The notes beneath the pieces are model-generated. The model did no database searches. It saw only the letters and a program-made list of their open reading frames with translations, and was not told where the DNA came from. Shown piece after piece: positions 42,563-49,743 of a stretch of DNA of 64,000 nucleotides (its first letter is position 1; each line of letters opens with the position of its first letter). Both the position numbers and the translations under genes were made by a program. The stretch spans positions 668,606 through 732,605 of the forward strand of contig MKVB01000002.1 in the NCBI GenBank assembly GCA_001899085.1, given 5' to 3'. This DNA is from Devosia sp. 66-14 (GTDB taxonomy: Bacteria > Pseudomonadota > Alphaproteobacteria > Rhizobiales > Devosiaceae).

Positions 42563-43695
42563 TTGAAGCTCTCCCGCGAGAAGGGGTCGGCCGCATCGCG
42601 GAGGCCATCGCCGAGGAAGTTGAAGGCGAGCACGGTGACGATCACCAGCGCGCCGGGCAGCAGCAGCCAGGGGGCGGTGGCGAGGGTGTTGACGTTCTGC
42701 GCATCCTGCAGCAGCACGCCCCAGCTCAGCGCCGGCGGGGTGAGGCCGATGCCGAGAAAGCTCAGCGCCGTCTCTGCGAGGATCATCGAAGGGATCGACA
42801 GCGTCACCGAGGCGATGATGTGGCTCATGAAGCTGGGCAGCAGGTGCTTTCTGATGATGCGCGCTTCGCTGGCCCCGGCGAGCCGGGCGGCCATGACGAA
42901 ATCCTCCTCGCGCAGCGACAGGAAGCGGCCGCGGACGACGCGCGCCAGGTCGGTCCAGCCGACCAGCGACAGGATGACGGTGATGCCGAAATATACCTGG
43001 ATGGTGGTCCAGTCATGCGGCAGCGCCGCCGCCAGTGCCATCCATAGGGGGATCGAGGGAAAACACTGGATGATCTCGATCAGCCGCTGCACGGCGAGAT
43101 CGACCCAGCCGCCGAAATAGCCCGAGATGCCGCCGAGGATGACGCCCAGCACCAGGCTGATGGCGACGCCGACGAGGCCGATCGACAGCGAGATGCGCGA
43201 GCCATAGACCATGCGCGAGAACACGTCGCGCCCAAGACTGTCGGTACCCATCAGGAAGAAGGCGCCGCCCTTGTCGACGCCGATCACATGCATGTCGGAG
43301 GGGAACAGGCCGAACCAGCTGTGCCGGTCGCCTGTTATGAACAGCTGCACCGGATAACGCTGCGTGGTGTCGATGGCATAGACGCGCTTGAAGGTCTTGC
43401 GGTCGAGCTGCTGCGACACGCCGAAGGCCACCGGTGGCCAGACGAATGCGCCATCGACCATCACCGTGGGCCAGCTCGGCGGCGAGAAGGGCAGGCCGGT
43501 GCGGGTTTCGGGGTCGAACGGCGCAATCCAGTTGGCGAAGATCGCGGTCAGATAGAGCGCCGCGATCACCCAGATGCTCCAGACCGCCAGCCGGTGGGCG
43601 CGGAACTTGTACCACATCAGGGTCAGCGGGGATTCGACCGGCGTGGCGTGGACCAGTTCCCTGGTTGCCGGCATGGGCTTGGCGTCGACGCTCAT
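42559..43695 (-). CDS. ABC transporter permease, DppC/OppC type with long periplasmic insert (third system)
   Basis: 378-aa permease, about 70-80 residues longer than ordinary DppC. The extra sequence lies between the first helix (LAVWSIWVIAALYLTAIFANW) and the signature MGTDSLGRDVFSR, and includes FSPPSWPTVMVDGAFVWPP and YPVQLFITGDRHSWFGLFPS. The permease encoded at 55061 has the same kind of insert. Core motifs GYFGGWVDLAVQRLIEIIQ and VMAARLAGASEARIIRKHLLPS are normal. Long-insert permeases accompany large oligosaccharide-type receptors, consistent with a glycan ligand. Confidence 0.92.
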   Translation of the reverse strand: MSVDAKPMPATRELVHATPVESPLTLMWYKFRAHRLAVWSIWVIAALYLTAIFANWIAPFDPETRTGLPFSPPSWPTVMVDGAFVWPPVAFGVSQQLDRKTFKRVYAIDTTQRYPVQLFITGDRHSWFGLFPSDMHVIGVDKGGAFFLMGTDSLGRDVFSRMVYGSRISLSIGLVGVAISLVLGVILGGISGYFGGWVDLAVQRLIEIIQCFPSIPLWMALAAALPHDWTTIQVYFGITVILSLVGWTDLARVVRGRFLSLREEDFVMAARLAGASEARIIRKHLLPSFMSHIIASVTLSIPSMILAETALSFLGIGLTPPALSWGVLLQDAQNVNTLATAPWLLLPGALVIVTVLAFNFLGDGLRDAADPFSRESFK

Positions 43696-44678
43696 GACAG
43701 CCGGATCCGGGGATCGAGCCAGGCCAGCAGGATATCGGAGATGAGGACGCCGATGACCGTGAGCACCGCCAGCATCAGCACGAACGCGCCGGCGAGATAG
43801 GTATCCTGGCTGAGGAGCGCGGCGTAGAGCAGCGGCCCGGTGGTGGGCAGGTTCAGGACGATCGAGACGATCACCTCGCCCGAGATCATGCCGGGCAGGA
43901 TGAAGCCCATCGAGGAGACGAAGGGGTTGAGCGCGATGCGCACCGGGTATTTGAGGATCAGCAGCATCGGGTGGAGGCCCTTGGCCCGCGCCGTCTCGAC
44001 ATAGGGCTTCCTGAGCTCATCGAGCACGTTGGCGCGGGTGATGCGGATCAGCCCGGCGGTGCCGGCGGTGCCGACGATGACCACCGGGATCCACAGGTGG
44101 CTGAGGAGGTCGATGAACTTGTCGAGGCTCCACGGCGCGTTGATGTAGTTGGGCGAAAACAGCCCGCCGATCGACAGGCCGAAATAGCGGTTGGAGACGT
44201 AGAGGAAGGTCAGGGCCAGCATGAAATTGGGGATGCCGAGGCCGAGAAAGCCGAGCACGGTGAAGACGTAATCCCCCCAGGAATATTGCTTCACCGCCGA
44301 GAAGATGCCGATCGGCAGGGCCACGCTCCAGGCAAACAGCAGCGAGCAGGTGGCGACGAGGAAGGTGGTGGGCAGCCGCTCGACGATCAGCTGGCTGACC
44401 GGCAGGCGCCACTCGAACGAGTAGCCGAAATTGCCGTTGAAGATGATGTTGCCCAGCCACTTGAAATACTGCACCCAGATCGGGTCATCGAGGCCGTAGC
44501 GCAGGCGCAGCGCATCGATGGTCGCCTGGTCGACGGTGGTGCCGAGCGCCTCGAGCCGCGCGATGTAGGAGCTCAGGTAGTCGCCGGGCGGCAGCTGGAT
44601 GATGATGAACGAGATGATCGAAATGACGATCAGCGTCGGCACCATCCAGACGAGCCGTCTCAGTATGAAACCCCACAT
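43692..44678 (-). CDS. ABC transporter permease, DppB/OppB type (third system)
   Basis: 328-aa permease: first helix FILRRLVWMVPTLIVISIIS, a periplasmic segment with IIQLPPGDYLSSYIARLEAL and LRYGLDDPIWVQYFKWLGNI, then the core with EAA loop VETARAKGLHPMLLILKYPV and end DILLAWLDPRIRLS. It closely resembles the permease encoded at 54075. ATG 44678 lies 59 bp after the receptor stop, across a GC-rich hairpin; its end overlaps dppC by 4 bp. Confidence 0.93.
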   Translation of the reverse strand: MWGFILRRLVWMVPTLIVISIISFIIIQLPPGDYLSSYIARLEALGTTVDQATIDALRLRYGLDDPIWVQYFKWLGNIIFNGNFGYSFEWRLPVSQLIVERLPTTFLVATCSLLFAWSVALPIGIFSAVKQYSWGDYVFTVLGFLGLGIPNFMLALTFLYVSNRYFGLSIGGLFSPNYINAPWSLDKFIDLLSHLWIPVVIVGTAGTAGLIRITRANVLDELRKPYVETARAKGLHPMLLILKYPVRIALNPFVSSMGFILPGMISGEVIVSIVLNLPTTGPLLYAALLSQDTYLAGAFVLMLAVLTVIGVLISDILLAWLDPRIRLS

Positions 44679-44699
44679 CGCACCGCCCCGGCAGAAAGT

Positions 44700-44719
44700 C
44701 GGGGGGCAACTCGCCCCCC
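44700..44719 (-). other. Stem-loop between receptor and permease genes
   Basis: GGGGGGC-AACTC-GCCCCCC at about 44701-44718 in the 59-bp gap between the receptor stop and dppB start, read on the minus strand. No run of T follows in the transcript direction. Probably a 3' stabiliser of the receptor message that lowers downstream expression; inferred from position. Confidence 0.5.
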
Positions 44720-44737
44720 TCTAGTTGGCAGGAAGAA

Positions 44738-46672
44738 CTACTGAGCGAGATAGAACTGCTCGGGATGGTAGCGCGCCATATAGCCCCAGTCCCATGACGC
44801 CATGCCCTTTTCGGGGATATTGCGCATGGCGTTGGAGACGATCAGCGGCTGCGGGAAGGCGCCGACGGTGCCGATGGTCCAGGCGCCCTGAGCATTGGCC
44901 TTGACCACCGCCTTGCAGCCTTCGACCAGTGCCTCGGGGGTGCCGACTGCCTTGGCCTTCTGCCAGGCGGCGACGGCATCCTTCATATCCTGGGGAGGCT
45001 CTTCGCCCTTCTCGCCATGGGTCTCGAACCAGGTGGCCCAGAGCGTGGCGAAGGCGCCGTGGCGCTGGCGCACCGGGATGATCTTGGGGCCCGTGACCCA
45101 GAGCGGATCGGTGGCGCTGTCGGCGTGCCACAGGCCCATATCGTGCTGGTTGGAGGTGGTGAACTCGAAATAGAGGCTGCGCTCGACCTCGCGTACATCG
45201 AAGTTGAGGCCGATATTGCGGAAATAGGTCTGGGTCAGCTGGACGATCTTGCGCTTGGCATCGCCGCCTTCGCCGGGCCAGTAGGTGAGGGTGAACTTGA
45301 ACGGCTTGCCGTTGGGCAGGGTGCGCCAGTCGCCATCCATCTTCATGCCGATTTCATCGAGCAGCGCCTTGGCGCCGTCGGGATCGAACTGGGTGTTGGT
45401 CTTGGAAACGGCTTCATCCCAGCAGCGCCCGCCGATCGGCAGGATCGAGTTCTGCATCGGCGTGCCGAGCCCGAAGAAGACCAGTTCGTTGATCTCGTCG
45501 CGGTTGATGGCGATCTCGAGCGCCTTCCTGAACCGGATGTCCTGGAACAGGGCGCGCTTGTCCGGATCGGCAACGGTCTGGTTCAGCATCATGTTGGCGA
45601 TGTTGGTGAAGCCGGCGCTGTATTCGAGCACGCGGTAGCCGCCCTTCTCGGCATTCTCGAGAAACACCGGCATCTGCGTGATGGTGGTGTTTTCGAGCGC
45701 CAGGTCGGCCTCGCCCGAGGAGGCCTTGAGCGTATAGACCTCGGGGTTCTGCACCAGGTCGACATCGACCTTGTCGATATAGGGCAGCTGGTTGCCGGCT
45801 GTATCGACCTTGAAATAGTAGGGGTTGCGCTCGAGGATCAGGTGGCTGCCATTGGTCGAGGCCGGCTTGAAGGCGCGGATCACCGGGCTGTCGAAATTGG
45901 CGACGCCGAACACGTCGTCGCTCAGCGCCTTCTGCGCGAACAGCTCCGCCCAGGTGGCGTAGCCGGCGGCTTTCGCCATTTCGGCGAGCTTCGTCGGATC
46001 GGCATATTTGGGGTGGAACTGCTTCAAGAAATGCGCCGGCAGGAAGATCTGGCCCTGATAGCCGTCGCGAGCGATCAAGAGTTCAAGCAGCCGGTTCGGT
46101 TCCTTGAAGTCCAGCTTGAAGGTCTCGGCGTCGACCACCGTCAGCTTCATCGGCTCGCCGCCCGACATCCAGTCGCCCGGCATGGTCGGGGTCAGCTCGG
46201 TATTGTTGATGACGTCATCCCACCAGAAGGCGATGTCGGCGGTGGTGAAGGGTTCGCCGTCGGACCATTTCAGCCCCTTGCGGAGCGTCATGGTGAGGGT
46301 CTTGTCGTCGTTCGACCACTCCCAGGACTGAGCGAGGTTGGGTTCGATCGTCGCGCCGTCCTCGGCGTTGAGCCGGGTCAGCGACTCGATCCCCACCACC
46401 GAGGTGGCATCGCCGAACTCTTCGGTCGACGAGCGCATGGCGCGGGCGGTGCCGCCATAGCTGCCGACCTCGGAGACCGGCGTGATCACCAGCGGCTCGG
46501 GCGGCAGGCGCTGCTCGACCGGGGGCAGGCTGCCATCGGCAACACCCGCGTCGAGCATGGGAGACTGTTGGAATGCGGCTGCCCCGAAAGCCGTGGTCGA
46601 AAGCAACAAAGTCGCGAGGGCGGCAGTGCCGACAAGGCGCCGGCTCCATCCCCCGATTGTGATGAGTGTCAT
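44738..46672 (-). CDS. ABC transporter solute-binding protein, oligosaccharide type (third system)
   Basis: 644-aa periplasmic receptor of SBP family 5. Signal peptide about 1-33 (WSRRLVGTAALATLLLSTTAFG). The mature part begins with EQRLPPEPLVITPVSEVGSYGGT, a leader found in the larger receptors that bind oligosaccharides rather than peptides. Other family features: LAQSWEWSNDDKTLTMTLRKG, ERNPYYFKVDTAGNQLPYID, RFRKALEIAINRDEINELV. ATG 46672 with GGGGAAG upstream; the frame continues upstream without homology. Paralogue of the receptor encoded at 49744. Located between a sialidase-like gene and its permeases, so a glycan ligand is likely. Confidence 0.92.
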   Translation of the reverse strand: MTLITIGGWSRRLVGTAALATLLLSTTAFGAAAFQQSPMLDAGVADGSLPPVEQRLPPEPLVITPVSEVGSYGGTARAMRSSTEEFGDATSVVGIESLTRLNAEDGATIEPNLAQSWEWSNDDKTLTMTLRKGLKWSDGEPFTTADIAFWWDDVINNTELTPTMPGDWMSGGEPMKLTVVDAETFKLDFKEPNRLLELLIARDGYQGQIFLPAHFLKQFHPKYADPTKLAEMAKAAGYATWAELFAQKALSDDVFGVANFDSPVIRAFKPASTNGSHLILERNPYYFKVDTAGNQLPYIDKVDVDLVQNPEVYTLKASSGEADLALENTTITQMPVFLENAEKGGYRVLEYSAGFTNIANMMLNQTVADPDKRALFQDIRFRKALEIAINRDEINELVFFGLGTPMQNSILPIGGRCWDEAVSKTNTQFDPDGAKALLDEIGMKMDGDWRTLPNGKPFKFTLTYWPGEGGDAKRKIVQLTQTYFRNIGLNFDVREVERSLYFEFTTSNQHDMGLWHADSATDPLWVTGPKIIPVRQRHGAFATLWATWFETHGEKGEEPPQDMKDAVAAWQKAKAVGTPEALVEGCKAVVKANAQGAWTIGTVGAFPQPLIVSNAMRNIPEKGMASWDWGYMARYHPEQFYLAQ

Positions 46673-46823
46673 AACGCTTCCCCTTTCCTGACTTCTTCCG
46701 AAGTCCCCTCGGGCTGGCCATGTCCCGGAACGCCTGTCCGCCCCCTCGGCAGCAGGCTCCGTTGCGGCTATGGCGCGGTCCGATCTCCTTTCCGGCCTGC
46801 CCCATGGCAGGCCCGTAATCGCG

Positions 46824-47912
46824 TCAGGGCGCCCAGATGGTGGCGCCGATGAAGCGCTCGCCGAGCGCCTCGTTGAAGTAATAGGCGGTGACCAGCTCGC
46901 CGGCCGCGTTGGCGACGGTGCGCGGGTAGCCGAGATCGTGATTGCCGCCGTTGCGCCGCAAATGCCGCGCGGCGCTCCAACTGCGGCCACCATCCGACGA
47001 GAGGCGCGCGTCGATGGTGTAGGGCGCGTCGCGATTGCCGTAGGTCAGCGCGATGCGGCCATCGGGCAGGAGGTTCAACGTCGCCGGGTTGCCGAGGTGG
47101 TTGGCATGGCGATCGCGGAAGGCGGTGGCAAGGCTCGGGCCCTCCCAGCTCTTGCCCTCGTCGGTCGAGCGGTAGATCTCGACGGTGTAATCCTGGCCGT
47201 GCCCGGCGCGAGTGGCGACGAGAATGGTGCCGTCCTCGAGCCTCAGGCTCGCCGGCATGATGCCGTGGTCGAGATCGGGCAGTTCCTCGCCGATCCAGCT
47301 CAGAAACTTCCAGCTCAGGCCGCCGTCACGGGTTTCGGCCGAGAACACCCGACCTTCGACGCCATCCGCCTTGTTGGCGGTGAGGAAAACGATCAGGTGG
47401 TGCTGGCCCAGCACCAGGTAATCGGTGCGGGCGGCGACCCCGGCCCAGACGAATTGCGGGAAGGCGAAGGGGCCCTGCCAGCTCTTCGCCCGATCGAGCG
47501 ACAGGTAGTAGAAGCTGCGGCAGCCCGGCTCGAGCCCGTCGCGGGCGCACATCAGGGCGAAATCGGGATGGGTGAAATCCACCGCCTCGGTCTGCGGTTT
47601 CGGCCCTTCCGGGCCGTCGAGCAGCTCGCCGAGCCTGAGGCCTGCCGCCATGTGCTCGTCGGCCGACAGGCCACGGCCACCCGGCGTCCTGCCGGGGAAG
47701 GGGATCACCTGCCAGTTGCGCCCGCCATCGAGCGAACGGGCCTGATGGGTCAGCGCCGGATAGTTCTCGTCGCGGGCGTGGAACTCGGCATCGCGCTCGT
47801 AATGGCAGGTGACGAAGCCGACGACCAGCTCGTCGCCCCAGGCCCACATGCCGTAATTGGCAGGCCAGCCCGCGAAGCGCCCCGGTTCTGAATAGACGGT
47901 TACCTGCTCCAC
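46824..47912 (-). CDS. Sialidase-like Asp-box beta-propeller protein (1)
   Basis: 362-aa protein with four Asp-box (BNR) motifs, SLDGGRNW, TRDGGLSW, STDEGKSW and SSDGGRSW, which mark a six-bladed sialidase-type beta-propeller. No FRIP motif, signal peptide or membrane segment, so it is not an obvious GH33 sialidase and should be cytoplasmic. N-terminus: VEQVTVYSEPGRFAGWPANYG. GTG 47912 fits GGAGG upstream and the paralogue's start. Very similar to the protein encoded next upstream (48313). The co-transcribed importer points to hydrolysis or binding of an imported acidic oligosaccharide. Enzyme activity is not established. Confidence 0.8.
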   Translation of the reverse strand: MEQVTVYSEPGRFAGWPANYGMWAWGDELVVGFVTCHYERDAEFHARDENYPALTHQARSLDGGRNWQVIPFPGRTPGGRGLSADEHMAAGLRLGELLDGPEGPKPQTEAVDFTHPDFALMCARDGLEPGCRSFYYLSLDRAKSWQGPFAFPQFVWAGVAARTDYLVLGQHHLIVFLTANKADGVEGRVFSAETRDGGLSWKFLSWIGEELPDLDHGIMPASLRLEDGTILVATRAGHGQDYTVEIYRSTDEGKSWEGPSLATAFRDRHANHLGNPATLNLLPDGRIALTYGNRDAPYTIDARLSSDGGRSWSAARHLRRNGGNHDLGYPRTVANAAGELVTAYYFNEALGERFIGATIWAP

Positions 47913-47957
47913 GGCGCGTCCTCCATAGAGCCGGGAGCAAGCCCCTGCTGAGGGTAT

Positions 47958-47969
47958 ATTGTCAGCAAT
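47958..47969. promoter_or_regulatory. Candidate operator, ATTGTCAGCAAT
   Basis: Exact 12-mer, within TATTGTCAGCAATA (47957-47970), 46-57 bp before the GTG of sialidase-like gene 1 on the minus strand. Identical copies at 25170 (reverse) and 49483; near-copy at 24066. It implies an extra regulated promoter inside the sialidase-transporter cluster, after the repeat element. Confidence 0.6.
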
Positions 47970-48027
47970 AAAATCGATGCACAAGCCGAGGTGACGGGTG
48001 CGGCGGGCAGGGGACTTTCCGAGATCC

Positions 48028-48269
48028 TCCCCCGCGTGGAGCTATCGCACTTTGCGGGGGGACAGTTCGGTGCGGGAAACGCACCCCCCACCCTGTCCCT
48101 CCCCCGCCTAGCGGACGCGGTAGCGCCGCGGGGGGGAGGAGACGCTAACACCGGCGTCAGTGTTCTGGTCTCCCTCCCCCTTGCGGGGAGGGGACAGGGG
48201 TGGGGGTACTCTTCCCGCACCGGCTTGTCGGTTGCGTTGGTGCCGTATGCCCTGCCACGCGGGGGAGGA
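48028..48269. repeat. Nested palindromic repeats between the two sialidase-like genes
   Basis: Two elements, one inside the other. Outer arms CCTCCCCCGCGTGG (48028-48041) and CCACGCGGGGGAGG (48256-48269). Inner arms are near 48080-48107 (GCACCCCCCACCCTGTCCCT) and 48168-48213 (ending GGACAGGGGTGGGGGTACTC). The inner one is the same family as 16286-16399. The gap 47913-48312 (400 bp) holds these and the operator at 47958; no gene seen. Confidence 0.75.
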
Positions 48270-48312
48270 TTATGGAGAGGCCGGTGGCTCAATTGCTTTG
48301 GCAGCGACATGT

Positions 48313-49404
48313 TCACGGCCGCCAGCGGGTGGCGCCGATGAAGCGCTCGGTTTTGGCGTCCTCGTTGAAGTAATAGGCGGTGACCAGCGTGCCGTCGGCG
48401 GTCGCGACGGTGCGCGGATAGCCCAGGTCATGGCTGCCGCCGCCGCTGCGCAGCACGATGGTGGGACCCCAGGTTTCGCCATTGTCGGCCGAAACCTTGG
48501 CATCGATGGTGTAGGGGGCGTCGCGGTTGCCGTAGGTCATCACCACGCGGCCGTCGGCCAGCTGGTTGAGCGTGCCGGGATTTCCGAGATGATCCCTCGC
48601 GTTGTCCTTGAAGGCGGTGGCGACCTGCATCGGTCCCCAGGTGCGGCCCAGGTCGCGGGATCGGTAGGTTTCCATGGTGTAGTCGTGGCCATGCCCGGCG
48701 CGCACCACGACGAGGATATCGCCATTGGCCAGCTTGAGGCTGGCGGGCATGATGCCGTGGTCCTTGCCCCAGAGTTCCTCGCCGATCCAACTGAGGAACT
48801 TCCAGCTCAACCCGCCATCCAGCGTTTCGGCCGAGAACACCCGGCCTTCCTCGCCGTCGAACTTGTTGGCGGTGAGAAAGACGATCAGGTGGTCCTTGTT
48901 CACCACCACATAGTCGGTGCGGGCGGCAACGCCGGCCCAGACGAATTGCGGCCACTTGAACGGGCCCTGCCAGCTCTTCGCCCGATCGTAGGAAAAGTAG
49001 AAGAACGACTGGACGCCCGGCTCGAGCCCGGTGCGGGCGGCCATGAAGGCGAAATCGGGGTGGGTGAAGTCGATCTTTTCGGTGAGGGTGGTCGGACCCT
49101 CCGGGCCATCCATCACCTCTTCGAGCTTCAGACCCTTGACCATGTGCTCGTCGGCCGACAGCGCCCGGCCGCCGGGCAGCCGCCCGGGGAACGGGCCATA
49201 AGTCCAGGTGCGGCCGCCATCGAGGCTGCGCGCCATGGTGGTGGTGGTGGGTTGTGAGCGGTCGCGGGCGTGGAAGCCGGAATTGGCGTTGAAGGTCGAG
49301 ACGGTGAAGCCGACGACCAGTTCATCGCCCCAAGCCCACATGCCGTAATTGGCCGGCCAGCCGGCGAATTTCCCCGGTTCGCGAAAGATCGTCACCTGCT
49401 CCAC
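48313..49404 (-). CDS. Sialidase-like Asp-box beta-propeller protein (2)
   Basis: 363-aa paralogue of the protein encoded at 46824, sharing long stretches (FAGWPANYGMWAWGDELVVG, VWAGVAARTDY, DHGIMPASL, LTYGNRDAPYTIDA versus MTYGNRDAPYTIDA, HDLGYPRTVA). Asp-box-like motifs: SLDGGRTW, TLDGGLSW, SRDLGRTW, SADNGETW. Again no signal peptide and no FRIP. GTG 49404 with GGAGGGG upstream. First gene of the minus-strand operon, with a perfect 16-bp palindrome 18-33 bp upstream. Substrate unknown; role inferred from the transporter neighbourhood. Confidence 0.8.
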   Translation of the reverse strand: MEQVTIFREPGKFAGWPANYGMWAWGDELVVGFTVSTFNANSGFHARDRSQPTTTTMARSLDGGRTWTYGPFPGRLPGGRALSADEHMVKGLKLEEVMDGPEGPTTLTEKIDFTHPDFAFMAARTGLEPGVQSFFYFSYDRAKSWQGPFKWPQFVWAGVAARTDYVVVNKDHLIVFLTANKFDGEEGRVFSAETLDGGLSWKFLSWIGEELWGKDHGIMPASLKLANGDILVVVRAGHGHDYTMETYRSRDLGRTWGPMQVATAFKDNARDHLGNPGTLNQLADGRVVMTYGNRDAPYTIDAKVSADNGETWGPTIVLRSGGGSHDLGYPRTVATADGTLVTAYYFNEDAKTERFIGATRWRP

Positions 49405-49421
49405 GGACCCCTCCAGCCTGC

Positions 49422-49437
49422 ATAATGTCGACATTAT
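49422..49437. promoter_or_regulatory. Candidate operator, perfect palindrome ATAATGTCGACATTAT
   Basis: Perfect 16-bp palindrome containing TGTCGACA, 18-33 bp before sialidase-like gene 2 (start 49404, minus), in the 339-bp divergent region that also serves the receptor gene at 49744. TGTCGACA also occurs at 18292-18299. Its nearness to the start suggests repression. Confidence 0.65.
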
Positions 49438-49482
49438 CCACGATGCGGTACCGGTTCGGACCGGTCAAGCGGAAAATAGATG

Positions 49483-49494
49483 ATTGTCAGCAAT
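49483..49494. promoter_or_regulatory. Candidate operator, ATTGTCAGCAAT
   Basis: Exact 12-mer 79-90 bp before sialidase-like gene 2 on the minus strand, and also upstream of the receptor gene at 49744. The divergent region 49405-49743 thus holds two different palindromic sites and no visible gene; its remainder to 49743 is leader sequence of the receptor gene. Confidence 0.6.
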
Positions 49495-49743
49495 GTTGCC
49501 GGACGCTCTGCCCCACCTTTGTCAGCGCCCATGACCATAATCTCATATTGGCGCAGCTGATAAGCCTCAATCGGTGGCCCGAGTGCAACTTTCGTCGTGT
49601 ATTTGTCATGGGCCTTGACAAAGTAGGCGTTGGCGCTACCGTTCAGCTCAGGCCTGCCTCGGGGGTGTTGAGGCGGGCAGGGCCGACAGGGCGGCCAGTT
49701 TCGGGCGGGAGCAAGGGGCTCCGCGCGCTGCAATCAGGGGAAC

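Noticed and set aside
47900-48316. Small protein gene (138 aa, minus strand) between the sialidase-like genes
   Set aside because: Its translation is that of the palindromic repeat (Pro/Arg rich, low complexity) and it overlaps the true start of gene 1.
46824-49404. Sialic acid catabolism, with a DHDPS-family protein as N-acetylneuraminate lyase
   Set aside because: No ManNAc kinase, epimerase or GlcNAc-6-P enzymes are in the window, the propellers lack FRIP and signal peptides, and the DHDPS paralogues show YNNP or YHFP motifs in separate operons.
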